From positions 62,001 to 126,000 of the forward strand of contig NZ_JAFVMG010000005.1 in assembly GCF_017377745.1 (NCBI RefSeq): a DNA stretch of 64,000 bases, written 5' to 3'. Below, piece by piece: positions 1-8,158 of the stretch. The position numbers were made by a program, and so were the translations under genes. The number at the start of each line of letters is the position of its first letter. The first letter of the stretch is position 1. The notes under the pieces are model-generated. The model was given only the letters and a program-made list of their open reading frames with translations. It did no database searches and was not told the origin of the DNA. This DNA comes from Acetobacter suratthaniensis. Lineage in GTDB: Bacteria > Pseudomonadota > Alphaproteobacteria > Acetobacterales > Acetobacteraceae.

Positions 1-234
1 GAGAGCCGCCGCGCGAGACTGCGAGACGGAGCAGATGCCGCAGATACGCGGGGCGATAACCAGCGCGTCCATAGGGGCGCGGCCTTCCAGAATACGCTCG
101 ATCCCCCGGAACAGCGTTGCGTTCACCCGCGCCTCATGCACGCGGTCTCCTGCAATGTCGAGCAGGACTTCCAGATCGCCTTCAATGCGGTTGAACGGCC
201 CGGCAATGCGGCGTACGGGCGGGGTATCGGACAT
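1..234 (-). CDS. hupV: Regulatory [NiFe] hydrogenase large subunit, HupV/HoxC type (N-terminal part)
   Basis: This is the start of the large subunit of an H2-sensing [NiFe] hydrogenase; the window edge cuts it after 78 codons. The translation opens MSDTPPVRRIAGPFNRIEGD and carries the first active-site motif, RICGICSVSQS, whose two cysteines bind the Ni-Fe centre. In most hydrogenases the motif continues to a histidine; the SVSQS ending with glutamine is what I know from the HupV/HoxC (group 2) sensors. The ATG has an AGGAAA ribosome site and lies 20 bases after the hupU stop, so the two subunits are probably co-translated. The C-terminal L2 cysteine motif lies outside the window. The family is clear; the sensor role rests on the motif and on hupT and hupU upstream. 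Confidence 0.9.
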   Translation of the reverse strand, partial: MSDTPPVRRIAGPFNRIEGDLEVLLDIAGDRVHEARVNATLFRGIERILEGRAPMDALVIAPRICGICSVSQSRAAAL

Positions 235-254
235 GCGCTTTCCTGTCTTGCGCC

Positions 255-1253
255 CTAGCGCCGCAGCGGGCGGCTGGTGGGCGGCACGACAATATGATCC
301 TGTGTGGCGTTGCGCGCCAGCCGCTCGGGTGTGGCCGCGCGCGCCAGCGAGGACAGCGCCACATACCATGCCTTGGGCATGTCGGTGGGCAGGCCCACGG
401 GAATGCCCGCAATCTTGGGCGTGGTTTCAAACGGGTGGCCCGGTTCCTCGAACTCGGGGGCTGTGCAGTTGATGCAGGCATAGCCGCCGCGCGTGCATGA
501 GCCGCCGCCATTCCACAGTCGGGTATTGCAGTCTCCATGCGCCTGCGTGCCGATACAGCCCATGTTTTCCATCAGGCATCCAAGGTCGGAGGGGTGGCGG
601 GCGCTGGCCTTGTATTCGTAAAACTCGTTGCGGGTGCAGCCGTGGTGGACAAGGGTATCGGCATAAAAACGCGGGCGACCCAGCGGGTCGAGGTCGGAGG
701 CGCCAAGCTGGCCGCGGGCAAGCAGGGCCAGTGTGCCGGTTACCCAGTCAGGGTGGGTAGGACAGCCCGCGATGTTGATGACCGGCAGGCCCGTGGCATC
801 GCGGAATGACGCCCCCAGAGCGCCGCCGGGGTAGCGGCCGTCATACTGTAGCCCGCAGGCATCGAGAATATTGGGCGATGCGGCGGTTATGCCCCCATAG
901 GCCGCACAACTCCCGACCGCCACCACATGGCGAGCGACACTGGCAAGGGCCTGCACCCATGTCAGCATGGGCTGGCCCGTACCCCCCATGATATGAAACC
1001 GCCCCGTGCCTTCGGGGCCGCGCAGCAGCGCGCCTTCCACACACAGGGCATCCAGTGTGATTTCGCCCGCCACGATCGAATCCAGCAGGGCCTGTACATC
1101 AGCACCTGACTGTTCGGACAGGCTGGGGTGCCACAGGAACGAGACCCCGGCACCTTGGAGTGCGCTGAGCAGGCCCGGAGATTCCGCGCAGAGCAGCGAC
1201 ATGGTGCAGCCCCCACACCCGCCTGACTGGAGCCAGAGAACCTGAAATGTCAT
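255..1253 (-). CDS. hupU: Regulatory [NiFe] hydrogenase small subunit, HupU/HoxB type
   Basis: Small, iron-sulfur-carrying subunit of the H2 sensor. I start it at the internal ATG (MTFQVLWLQSGG), which overlaps the hupT stop by four bases (ATGA); this gives 332 residues. Cluster ligands are visible in order: the proximal CGGC near residues 13-16, GSCAAYGG, GCPTHP, then HHGC, CLMENMGC and a C-terminal cysteine-rich stretch (CNTRLWN, CTRGGYACINC). There is no twin-arginine signal peptide, unlike respiratory small subunits, so the complex should stay in the cytoplasm as HupUV and HoxBC sensors do. In those systems the hydrogenase binds H2 and controls the kinase HupT/HoxJ. An in-frame upstream start would add 16 residues but lacks family support. 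Confidence 0.93.
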   Translation of the reverse strand: MTFQVLWLQSGGCGGCTMSLLCAESPGLLSALQGAGVSFLWHPSLSEQSGADVQALLDSIVAGEITLDALCVEGALLRGPEGTGRFHIMGGTGQPMLTWVQALASVARHVVAVGSCAAYGGITAASPNILDACGLQYDGRYPGGALGASFRDATGLPVINIAGCPTHPDWVTGTLALLARGQLGASDLDPLGRPRFYADTLVHHGCTRNEFYEYKASARHPSDLGCLMENMGCIGTQAHGDCNTRLWNGGGSCTRGGYACINCTAPEFEEPGHPFETTPKIAGIPVGLPTDMPKAWYVALSSLARAATPERLARNATQDHIVVPPTSRPLRR

Positions 1254-2587
1254 GGCGCGGTCTCCCCCGGTGCGTGCGCGGGCAGGGTTATGGTCATGCA
1301 CGCACCCTGTTCCGGTATGGAGCGTGCCTGTAGCGTGCCGCCATGTTCATGCACGGTGCGGTAACAGATGGCCAGCCCCAGCCCGGTGCCTTTGCCCACG
1401 GGTTTGGTGGTAAAGAACGGATCAAAAATCCGAGGCGCTATGTCTTCGGTAAAACCCGGCCCGTTATCGGCCACTTCCAGAATGACCTGCCCGTTCTGCT
1501 GGTGTGCGCTTATGCGTAAATGCGGCTCGGGCGTTGTGTCCATGGCGTCCACCGCGTTTTGCACAAGGTTCATGATCACCTGCTGGAGCTGGCCTGAATG
1601 GCCCTCTACTTCCAGTGCTGAGGTAATGTCGAGTGTGGTGGCAATATCGCGCCCACAGGTGGACAGCACCCAGTTGACCGCCTTGCGGGCAATCTGCCCC
1701 AGATCGCAGGGGGCATCATGCGCGCGGCGCTCGGAGGAAAAGCGGCGCAGGTCGGCCACAATATCGCGTACGCGCTCGGCTCCTTCGGTAATGCCGGCAA
1801 GGCTGCCGTCCAGTTCGTTCAGTACGATGTCTATGTTCTGTTCGCGCCGGATGGTGGCAAGCTGCTCGGGCGTGTGGCCCGCATGCAGGGCGGACAGGTA
1901 GGTTTCAATCCGCCGGGTAAAGCGGCGCAGGGTCAGGGCATTGCCGTAAACAAAGGAAATCGGGTTGTTCAGCTCATGGGCAACCCCTGCGACCAGCCGC
2001 CCCAGCGAGGCCATTTTTTCGGCCTGAACAAGCTGGGTCTGGGCCTGTTGCAGGCTTTTATGGGCGCGGTCGAGTTCATCATAGGCGCGGCGCAGTTCGC
2101 CAAGGGGGCGGGCGGCCAGCACCATGCCCGACACGCGGTGGTGGCTGTCGCGCAGGATGGCGCTGTTGACGGAAAACGGCTGGGCGCCGCTGGGGGTTTT
2201 GAGGGTAATGCCCTGATCTTCAAGCCGCTGGCGGTCTGTCAGCCTGCGCGAGAGTGTTTCGATACTGATAGGCGAGTCCGGTGCTATCAGGGCGGAGAGC
2301 GGCTGGCCGATCAGGCTTTTGCCACTGGCCAGCGCCTCCTGTGCCGCGCGGTTGCAGCGCACGATACGCAGCGTGGTGTCGCAGGCGATCAGCAGGTCGG
2401 ACATGGAATCGAACACGCTGGCAATCAGGGCGTGGGCTTCTTCCAGTGCGCTGTTTTTCTGCTCCAGCTCCACCTGCTGGCCGACAAGCTGGCTCCATGT
2501 CTCATCCATCTTGTCCATGATGGTGAGCCATGTGGCCCGGTCTTCTTCCATGGGGTGGGTGTGTTCTGGCGTCCTGTCGGGGGTCAT
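1250..2587 (-). CDS. hupT: H2-signalling sensor histidine kinase HupT/HoxJ
   Basis: Soluble histidine kinase of 445 residues. It has an N-terminal coiled region, a PAS domain (about 55-160), a second coiled segment, then a dimerisation/phosphoacceptor domain with H204 in ASLGRLVAGVAHELNNPISF, and an HATPase domain with an N box (NLVQNAVDAM), DNGPGF, FFTTKP and GTGLGLAI. This H-box wording and the following hupU and hupV match the hupTUV operon of Rhodobacter and hoxJBC of Ralstonia, where the kinase phosphorylates an NtrC-type regulator (HupR/HoxA) when H2 is absent. No such regulator is in this window. There is no membrane segment. The stop overlaps the hupU start by four bases, so translation is probably coupled. 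Confidence 0.9.
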   Translation of the reverse strand: MTPDRTPEHTHPMEEDRATWLTIMDKMDETWSQLVGQQVELEQKNSALEEAHALIASVFDSMSDLLIACDTTLRIVRCNRAAQEALASGKSLIGQPLSALIAPDSPISIETLSRRLTDRQRLEDQGITLKTPSGAQPFSVNSAILRDSHHRVSGMVLAARPLGELRRAYDELDRAHKSLQQAQTQLVQAEKMASLGRLVAGVAHELNNPISFVYGNALTLRRFTRRIETYLSALHAGHTPEQLATIRREQNIDIVLNELDGSLAGITEGAERVRDIVADLRRFSSERRAHDAPCDLGQIARKAVNWVLSTCGRDIATTLDITSALEVEGHSGQLQQVIMNLVQNAVDAMDTTPEPHLRISAHQQNGQVILEVADNGPGFTEDIAPRIFDPFFTTKPVGKGTGLGLAICYRTVHEHGGTLQARSIPEQGACMTITLPAHAPGETAP

Positions 2588-2605
2588 GGTTCGTGCCTGC
2601 TGGTA

Positions 2606-2629
2606 ACAGCCCCGAGTTTACGGGGCTGT
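2606..2629 (-). terminator. Stem-loop between the sugar transferase gene and hupT
   Basis: A perfect nine-base stem (ACAGCCCCG with CGGGGCTGT) and a six-base loop sit between the sugar transferase stop and the hupT start. It could end or weaken transcription entering hupTUV from the polysaccharide genes. No U-run follows on the minus strand, so it is not a classic intrinsic terminator and could instead be a leader structure of hupT. Confidence 0.4.
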
Positions 2630-2670
2630 GCTGGTGCGGGCCAGAAAATTCGCAGCGCGGCGTGTCGTGT

Positions 2671-3702
2671 TCAGAATGCGTTCTCGCGGTTGAACAGCAC
2701 GATATAGATGCTCCGCAGAATGATTTTGAGGTCCAGCCCCAATGTCCAGTGGTTGATGTAGTACAGGTCGCTGTCGATCCGTTTCTGGGCGGCCGCGCGT
2801 GAGGTGATCTCGCCCCGGTAGCCCCGCACCTGCGCCAGCCCTGTCATGCCCGGCCGCACCCGGTGGCGGGCAGAGTAGCAGTCCACCGCCTTTTCATACA
2901 GTTCGTCATCCACGCGCATGGCCGTGGCGTGGGCGCGCGGGCCAACCACCGACATTTCGCCGCGCAGGACGTTGAAGAACTGCGGCAGTTCATCAAGGCT
3001 GAAATTGCGCAGATAACGGCCAATGCGCGTCACGCGCGGGTCGTTGCGAACGGTTCTGTCCGCGCCGGTGGCATCGCCTTTTTCCACGTACATGGTGCGG
3101 AACTTCAGCACCTTGATAACCTTGTCGTTAAATCCGTAGCGGTTCTGTACGAAAAAAATCGGCCCACGGCTGTCGAGTTTGATCAGCAGGGCGATGAGCA
3201 GATAGAGCGGTGAGAGGGCGATGATGAAAAACAGCGCCAGAATTTTGTCTTCCGCCCATTTGACCCAGTAGCGCCCACCCGAGAGCAATACCTTGCTGAT
3301 GGGGATCAGGCACAGGCCCAGATCATCATCCTGAAGGATACCGCTGGAAAAACCGGGCGGAAAAATATCGGCCGCCAGATAGATGTCCACCGGCAGCACG
3401 ATAACCTTGTGCAGGATGTCGCGCAGTCTTTCGCGGCGGGCATCGAATATGGCGATAACAATCATGTCCGGCAGGTCTTGCCGGCACAGGGTTATCATGT
3501 CGTCCACCGAACCCAGAATGGGTACGCAGTGCTCCATGTTCTGATTTTTGAGCCGCCGCCAGCGATCGTCAAAAATGCCGATCACCTCGTAACGGTCAGG
3601 CATCTGTAGCAGCTTGCTGGCTACGAGATCCCCATCAGGTGCGCCCCCCAGAACGATAACCTTACGTCTGTGGCCATATCTTTTTTTATGATTAAATGGC
3701 AC
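2671..3702 (-). CDS. Undecaprenyl-phosphate sugar phosphotransferase (priming enzyme)
   Basis: Starts polysaccharide repeat synthesis by moving a hexose-1-phosphate from a nucleotide sugar to undecaprenyl phosphate. Residues 10-130 form a nucleotide-sugar-dehydrogenase-like domain (VIVLGGAPDGD, GIFDDR). One membrane hairpin follows (about 147-172), then the bacterial sugar transferase domain with KVLKFRTM, the SLDELPQFFNVLRGEMS core, VGPRAHA and the C-terminal PGMTGLAQVRGYRGE. WcaJ/GumD-type enzymes are usually near 460 residues with four or five N-terminal membrane helices; here these are missing and the protein is 343 residues. The start is a GTG with an AAAGGA site seven bases upstream. 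The next gene upstream encodes a WecG-type transferase on the same strand, so both probably act on one repeat unit. The sugar (Glc or Gal) cannot be told. Confidence 0.9.
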   Translation of the reverse strand: MPFNHKKRYGHRRKVIVLGGAPDGDLVASKLLQMPDRYEVIGIFDDRWRRLKNQNMEHCVPILGSVDDMITLCRQDLPDMIVIAIFDARRERLRDILHKVIVLPVDIYLAADIFPPGFSSGILQDDDLGLCLIPISKVLLSGGRYWVKWAEDKILALFFIIALSPLYLLIALLIKLDSRGPIFFVQNRYGFNDKVIKVLKFRTMYVEKGDATGADRTVRNDPRVTRIGRYLRNFSLDELPQFFNVLRGEMSVVGPRAHATAMRVDDELYEKAVDCYSARHRVRPGMTGLAQVRGYRGEITSRAAAQKRIDSDLYYINHWTLGLDLKIILRSIYIVLFNRENAF

Positions 3703-3806
3703 CAGAAGATCCTTTCCGTCTGGTCGGGTTCGTCAGAACCCGGTGCAGTGGAGAGAGGGGTAGCGCCAGATGGAAGCAGGCTTCCTTCAGGCCGGGAGCG
3801 AGTGTG

Positions 3807-4589
3807 TCAGCCATGATGCAGGAGGTCCTTGAAAACCGCCAGCATGAAGCCGACCGCCGAGCAGGCGTAACGTCCGACCATACGCCGTGGCTCCAATATA
3901 ATACGCCACAGCCATTCAATATTGAAATATTCGACCAGACGGGGGGGCTTGGGCACGCAGCCAAGGGCGATCAGCAGACCCTGACCAATGCACAGCGCCC
4001 AGCAGGGGGGCAGGCTTGCGCGGTACTGATCGACAAAAATTTCGCTGCGGGGTGCGCCCACGCCCATGAGCAGCAACGTTGTGCCATGTCGGGCGATCTG
4101 CTCCGCCAGAGCCTGCATTTCGGCCGGGCGCTTGTCAAAACCCATGGCGGGCACGGCACAGTCAAGCTGCTCTGCCAGCCCGTGCCGGGCGGCCCAATCG
4201 CGGGCGATGTCTACGGTTCGGGCGCTATCCAGCACCATGAAGATACGGTGGTGGGTCAGGCGTGCAGGCTGGGCCACCAGTTCCGCCACGATCCCCCGGC
4301 CTGTTACGCGCCCGTGTGTGGGCTTGCCGCGCCATTTTGCGTAGTAATACAGGGGAAAGCCATCGCAGGTCAGCAAGGCCGCGTGCTGGCAGGCCTGCCG
4401 CAGCGCCGGGTTGTGGCGCATAAGGCTGATATGCTGGATGTTGGGGGTGATGATCTGCCCCACACCCTGTGCCGGGGTGCGCAGGGTCGATGCCACTTCG
4501 GTTGCGATGTCCTGTTCCGATAGCGTGGAAAACTCCAGCCCGAACAGCGTGAACGTCTGCGGGCTGCGCTCAGCGGTGGGCTGTGGCAT
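3807..4589 (-). CDS. WecG/TagA/CpsF family glycosyltransferase
   Basis: A GT26-family transferase of 260 residues that adds a sugar to a lipid-linked intermediate at the inner face of the membrane. Family marks are TPNIQHISLMR, the LLTCDGFPL motif holding the conserved Asp, VTGRG, and LLLMGVGAPRSE. The C-terminal tail (IEWLWRIILEPRRMVGRY) is the amphipathic membrane-binding region usual in the family. Relatives include GumM of xanthan synthesis and WecG of ECA; which sugar is added here is unknown. It sits upstream of the priming enzyme gene and downstream of a PAP2 gene, all on the minus strand. Confidence 0.9.
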   Translation of the reverse strand: MPQPTAERSPQTFTLFGLEFSTLSEQDIATEVASTLRTPAQGVGQIITPNIQHISLMRHNPALRQACQHAALLTCDGFPLYYYAKWRGKPTHGRVTGRGIVAELVAQPARLTHHRIFMVLDSARTVDIARDWAARHGLAEQLDCAVPAMGFDKRPAEMQALAEQIARHGTTLLLMGVGAPRSEIFVDQYRASLPPCWALCIGQGLLIALGCVPKPPRLVEYFNIEWLWRIILEPRRMVGRYACSAVGFMLAVFKDLLHHG

Positions 4590-4746
4590 GTGTCGTTCTT
4601 ATCAGGTGTGTGTGCGCGGCATAAAACACAGGAACGCATCCGTTACCGAGGGGTAGTGTCCCACGTTTGGCATATCCTTGAACGAAATGATATTTCCTCT
4701 TGCAAGAATTCTGCCGTGCATAAAAAAATTCATTCATTTCTGTCCG

Positions 4747-5334
4747 TTACCAGATGAGCGCATGGCGTGCCCAATGGTAGGAATTGTAGAACAGGCTTTG
4801 CAGCAGGAATTCGCCACGGAAGATATAACCGTGGAAAAGCAGCGCCACACAGGCGGGAACCAGCATGATATAGCGCGTGGCCTTGGCAGGCATGGGAAGC
4901 AGCGAGCGCGCCAGCCACAAGGCGCCCACAGTGCCGAGCAGGGTACCCCACAGGACTTCCGCCTGAGTGTGGGCATGGAGCCGCAGGCGCGTATAGCCAA
5001 TGACCGCGGCGATCAAGAGTGGGGGTAGCAAGGCCCGGCCCCACTGCCATTGTGTCTGGCGCGAATGCAGCACCAGAGTAAGCAGGGCGCCATAAACCGC
5101 GGTGCTGGCGGTAACGTGCCCGCTGATGCTGAAAGGGCGCTGCGTAAAGCCGAAGAACTGGCCCCAGTACAACCCCAGTATCTTGATCAGCACCAGACAG
5201 CCCAGAATGGCGACAACACCGGTGCACCAGATTCGCCAGCCCCGCTGCCAGCCCATGACATAGAACAGGATGGTTACGCACAGGGACAGTGGAAGGATGA
5301 CGGCCTCATCCGCGAAATCGGTCATAAATTCCAT
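4747..5334 (-). CDS. PAP2-family membrane phosphatase
   Basis: A 195-residue integral membrane protein with about six helices and the PAP2 phosphatase signature: RP followed by SISGHVTAS, then RLRLHAHTQAE. Proteins of this kind remove phosphate from undecaprenyl pyrophosphate or related lipid phosphates; in a polysaccharide locus, recycling the carrier lipid is the natural guess. The third motif usually reads Rx5Hx3D; here the last residue is Glu, a conservative change that should be checked. It is read on the minus strand and diverges from the Wza-like gene. The long loop after the last motif (LLPMPAKATRY) and the final helix end are not distinctive. Confidence 0.82.
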   Translation of the reverse strand: MEFMTDFADEAVILPLSLCVTILFYVMGWQRGWRIWCTGVVAILGCLVLIKILGLYWGQFFGFTQRPFSISGHVTASTAVYGALLTLVLHSRQTQWQWGRALLPPLLIAAVIGYTRLRLHAHTQAEVLWGTLLGTVGALWLARSLLPMPAKATRYIMLVPACVALLFHGYIFRGEFLLQSLFYNSYHWARHALIW

Positions 5335-5449
5335 GAATGATCCCAGATAAACCGATAGGCGTCAGGCCAGAGGCCGGTCAGACGCAGGGGGCGAGGCCGC
5401 GTGAACCTGTTTTTTTTGAGCTGTTGCGGTATATTGGCTTGAGTTTGGC

Positions 5450-5477
5450 TTGATAAGCCCATAAAGGCAAATAGTAT
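5450..5477 (+). promoter_or_regulatory. Candidate sigma-70 promoter for the Wza/Wzy pair
   Basis: In the 252-base divergent gap between the PAP2 gene and the Wza-like gene, TTGATA is followed after 16 bases by TAGTAT, about 110 bases before the Wza-like ATG. The local AT-richness stands out from the GC-rich surroundings. This is only a consensus match (5/6 and 4/6). Confidence 0.38.
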
Positions 5478-5586
5478 AGCCAGTTACGGCCCGTTATTGC
5501 CCCCATGGGCAGCGAGACGTGCCGCATTGCAGTGTGATTTCGACTGGAATGGATTCGGGAGCACTGCCGTCTTGCACCGCGCCTAC

Positions 5587-6315
5587 ATGATACTCTCACG
5601 CATTCTGCGCCGCCTGCCCCTGTTGGCGCTTGTTGTCTGTGCCGCCTGTACGGGCAAATGGGTCTCGCCTCAGGCCGCGAAGGTGAGCACCATCGCCGCA
5701 TGGGTGGATACCCCCAAGACCCCCTATAAGATCGAACCGGGAGACGATGTCTCGGTTGTCATGCCGTTTAACCCGGAACTGAACTACGAGGCCGTGGTAG
5801 ACCCGAAAGGCGGGCTGACCCTGCCGCTGGTCGGCACAATTCAGGCCGGGGGGCAGACGGTTGATCAGGCCGGGCGCGATATAAATCACATGCTGGCGGT
5901 CAAAGGCATTACGGAAGATGCCTATGCCTCGGTTAGTATCCGCACCTATGCCGGACGCATTTATGTGGGCGGGCAGGTCAAGAAACCCGGTGCGGTTCCC
6001 ATGCAGAGCGATATGGATGTGCTTCAGGCCATTACCGCTGCGGGCGGGATGATGGACACCGCCCGCTCGGGGCAGGTGGTGGTCATCCGCCGCAGCCCCG
6101 ATGGCAGGCCTATGCTGCGTGCGGTCAACCTGACGGCGCTGATCCGCAAGGCCGATCCGCAGGAATCCATAGCGCTTCAGCCCTCGGATACCATTTTCGT
6201 GCCTGAAGCCACTGCGGTCGAGGCCGACCAGTGGGTGGATCGTTACATTACCCGGCTTGTGCCGTTCAACCAGAGCATCAATTACAATGTCGGCTCAGGA
6301 GGTTTTTTCCGTTAG
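5587..6315 (+). CDS. Wza-like polysaccharide export lipoprotein
   Basis: Outer-membrane polysaccharide export protein of 242 residues. The start at MILSRILRRLPLLAL gives a lipoprotein signal ending in VCAAC, so the mature protein begins at Cys and is lipid-anchored. The polysaccharide export domain begins at YKIEPGDDVSVVM and runs through a SLBB domain (YVGGQVKKPGAVPM, LQAITAAGGMMDTA). The length is short for Wza (about 380), as in the GumB/KpsD-short types, and the final amphipathic helix is not obvious. The stop lies two bases before the Wzy-like start, so the two are co-transcribed. Its inner-membrane partner is probably the co-polymerase encoded at 9162-11336. Confidence 0.9.
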   Translation: MILSRILRRLPLLALVVCAACTGKWVSPQAAKVSTIAAWVDTPKTPYKIEPGDDVSVVMPFNPELNYEAVVDPKGGLTLPLVGTIQAGGQTVDQAGRDINHMLAVKGITEDAYASVSIRTYAGRIYVGGQVKKPGAVPMQSDMDVLQAITAAGGMMDTARSGQVVVIRRSPDGRPMLRAVNLTALIRKADPQESIALQPSDTIFVPEATAVEADQWVDRYITRLVPFNQSINYNVGSGGFFR

Positions 6316-6317
6316 TC

Positions 6318-7667
6318 ATGACCGAGCACCATGACGCCTTGGCATCGTCTTCCCGCGCGGATACTCTGACTGTCTCCTCCGCCGGTTTTTTTTCCGATGC
6401 GCCAGTACGCTTGAAAGTCATAATTGCCCTGCTGGCTGCGCTGCCTATTTTTGGTGAAACATTCCACTATATGACAAGCATCCGCCCGTTATGGATGCTG
6501 TCCAAGGCGTTTCCCATCCTGTCTTTACCGCTGGTGCTCGGGCTTACGTCCTATGCGCGCTTTCCCATGACACGGCAGGTGCTGCTCAGCTTCGCGTGGC
6601 TGGTGCTTTCGCCCAGCATCGCGTCGATCTTCTATTTTCAGGAAGGGTTTTTCACAGGGGTTGCGGCACAGGTCAAACTGCTGCCTGTGCTCTACTTCTT
6701 TTCCTTTCTGGCGCTGTTGCAGATCCTGCGGCCAACGCTCAAGGAAATCAGGCAGAGCTTCCTGCTTTTGGGCCTGATAACGGTCGGCATCCTGATTGGG
6801 CTCTGGCTGGTTGTTCCGGCAAGCTGGTATAAAGGCCATTATGTTGTCGGCACAGCGCCTCTGTTCAGCGACGATGCCCGTGGGCATCGCATCCGTATGC
6901 AGATGTATTTTCCCATTATCGCTCTATTCTTTTTCTACCGCCGAGCAGTTTTTGAAAAGAGCTTGACTTGTCTGGCCGGGGCGATGATTGCCTTTGCCGT
7001 CATTCTGCTGATCGTACGAACCCGCGCTATGGTGGTGGGGGTTACGGTTGTTTGTGTGCTCAACAGTATCCTGTGGGCGCGCCCGCTGCTGCGGGTGGTG
7101 CTTGCACTCAGCGCACCCTTTGCCTTTGTGGCCATGTTTTCGACCGGGTATCTCGCGAGCACCTTCAATACCAGCCGCAGCACGGGCTTTGATGTGCGCT
7201 ATATTACGGCTGAAAAAGCGAGCAATTTTCTGGGCGATTCCCCAATGCGCTGGATTTTTGGCGTAGGCACCCTCAGCCCGACCAGCAAGGATACGCTGAT
7301 CGCCTATTTCCATCATTTCTTTTTTCTGGCCGATATTACGTGGCTTGGTATCGTTTTCGAATACGGTCTGATTGGCGCCGCGATTTTTGTGCTGTTTGAA
7401 CTGCGTGGCATTATTTTCCATGCCCGCCTGCGCCAGCATGTGGAAGACGATTTCCTGAATGGCCTGTCAGATTATCTGATCTATGTGCTGGTGATTTCGT
7501 TCTTTTATCCGCCCACCCTTACGCCGGGGGAAAGCGCCATTATTCTGGCGATTTTCGCCTATGTATGGCGTTCTGGCGGGTTCGACCGGCCCGTGGCGCT
7601 GGTTTATGACCGCAGCCGTTCGCGCTCGCCCCGGCCTGCGCGTAAACCGCCGGACGCAGCTCTGTAA
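6318..7667 (+). CDS. Wzy-like polysaccharide polymerase (O-antigen ligase family)
   Basis: A 449-residue membrane protein with ten or more hydrophobic helices and a large periplasmic loop (about 210-330), the layout of Wzy polymerases and WaaL-type ligases. The loop has the usual conserved bits of the superfamily (RIRMQMYFP, a later GVGTLSP that matches the common G-x-G before the last helices). Assignment rests on topology and position: directly after the Wza-like gene and inside a locus with a Wzx-like flippase and a co-polymerase. The C-terminus is basic and low in complexity (RSRSRSPRPARKPP), probably cytoplasmic. The start ATG is two bases after the upstream stop. A ligase role cannot be excluded, but no lipid A core genes are nearby. 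Confidence 0.75.
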   Translation: MTEHHDALASSSRADTLTVSSAGFFSDAPVRLKVIIALLAALPIFGETFHYMTSIRPLWMLSKAFPILSLPLVLGLTSYARFPMTRQVLLSFAWLVLSPSIASIFYFQEGFFTGVAAQVKLLPVLYFFSFLALLQILRPTLKEIRQSFLLLGLITVGILIGLWLVVPASWYKGHYVVGTAPLFSDDARGHRIRMQMYFPIIALFFFYRRAVFEKSLTCLAGAMIAFAVILLIVRTRAMVVGVTVVCVLNSILWARPLLRVVLALSAPFAFVAMFSTGYLASTFNTSRSTGFDVRYITAEKASNFLGDSPMRWIFGVGTLSPTSKDTLIAYFHHFFFLADITWLGIVFEYGLIGAAIFVLFELRGIIFHARLRQHVEDDFLNGLSDYLIYVLVISFFYPPTLTPGESAIILAIFAYVWRSGGFDRPVALVYDRSRSRSPRPARKPPDAAL

Positions 7668-7688
7668 AAAACGGCAGCACGCGGAGTC

Positions 7689-8147
7689 TTATTCGAGTGT
7701 CGGGTTATGCCGTTGCTCACACATGCTGCTCAGCTTGTTGCACAGGGCTTTGTCGCCATGCGGCCCGCAAACGCTGAGTGTCTGAGTTTTTGAGACATTC
7801 AGCGTGTTGTGCAGCCTGTTCTGAGGGTCCAGAATATGGGGCGGCTTGGTGGCGAAAGGGTCGCAGGCGGAATAAATGCCGTGGCTTTCGTAATAGATAT
7901 GGAAATGGCTCATGTCGGTATAGCTGTTCCCCCACCCGAAGGAGGAATAGTCGTTCCAGACTGAGGTCGGCTCATACATATCGCAGTTAATACAGCCCAG
8001 AAAATCGCGAAAAAGAGGGCCTGCGTAAATATTGAGTTTCTGCCGTGTAATGGCTTCCTGCGCCCGTGTTGCTACAGGTGTGGCAACGGGGGCCAGAACG
8101 AGGGCTGCCAAAGCAAGCCCTGATAGCTTGTGTTGCAATGGGCGCAT
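7689..8147 (-). CDS. Small secreted cysteine-containing protein, unknown function
   Basis: A 152-residue protein with a clear signal peptide (MRPLQHKLSGLALAALVLAP, cleavage likely after TRA-QEA). The mature part has GPLFRDFLGCINCDMYEP followed by SVWNDYSSFGWGNSY. This resembles small secreted proteins I know from other bacteria that carry a GCLNC motif followed by serine/tyrosine-rich WN-Y-G repeats, but I cannot name a function. Six cysteines in the mature part suggest disulfides or metal binding. It is convergent with the Wzy-like gene and lies 11 bases after the stop of the DUF6492-like gene on the same strand, so it probably belongs to the polysaccharide locus. Confidence 0.8.
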   Translation of the reverse strand: MRPLQHKLSGLALAALVLAPVATPVATRAQEAITRQKLNIYAGPLFRDFLGCINCDMYEPTSVWNDYSSFGWGNSYTDMSHFHIYYESHGIYSACDPFATKPPHILDPQNRLHNTLNVSKTQTLSVCGPHGDKALCNKLSSMCEQRHNPTLE

Positions 8148-8158
8148 GTTCGCGCGGC

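Noticed and set aside
3703..3806. Missing N-terminal helices of the priming transferase taken as a broken upstream gene
   Set aside because: The 104-base gap has no hydrophobic coding remnant in any frame and the GTG start has a good ribosome site.
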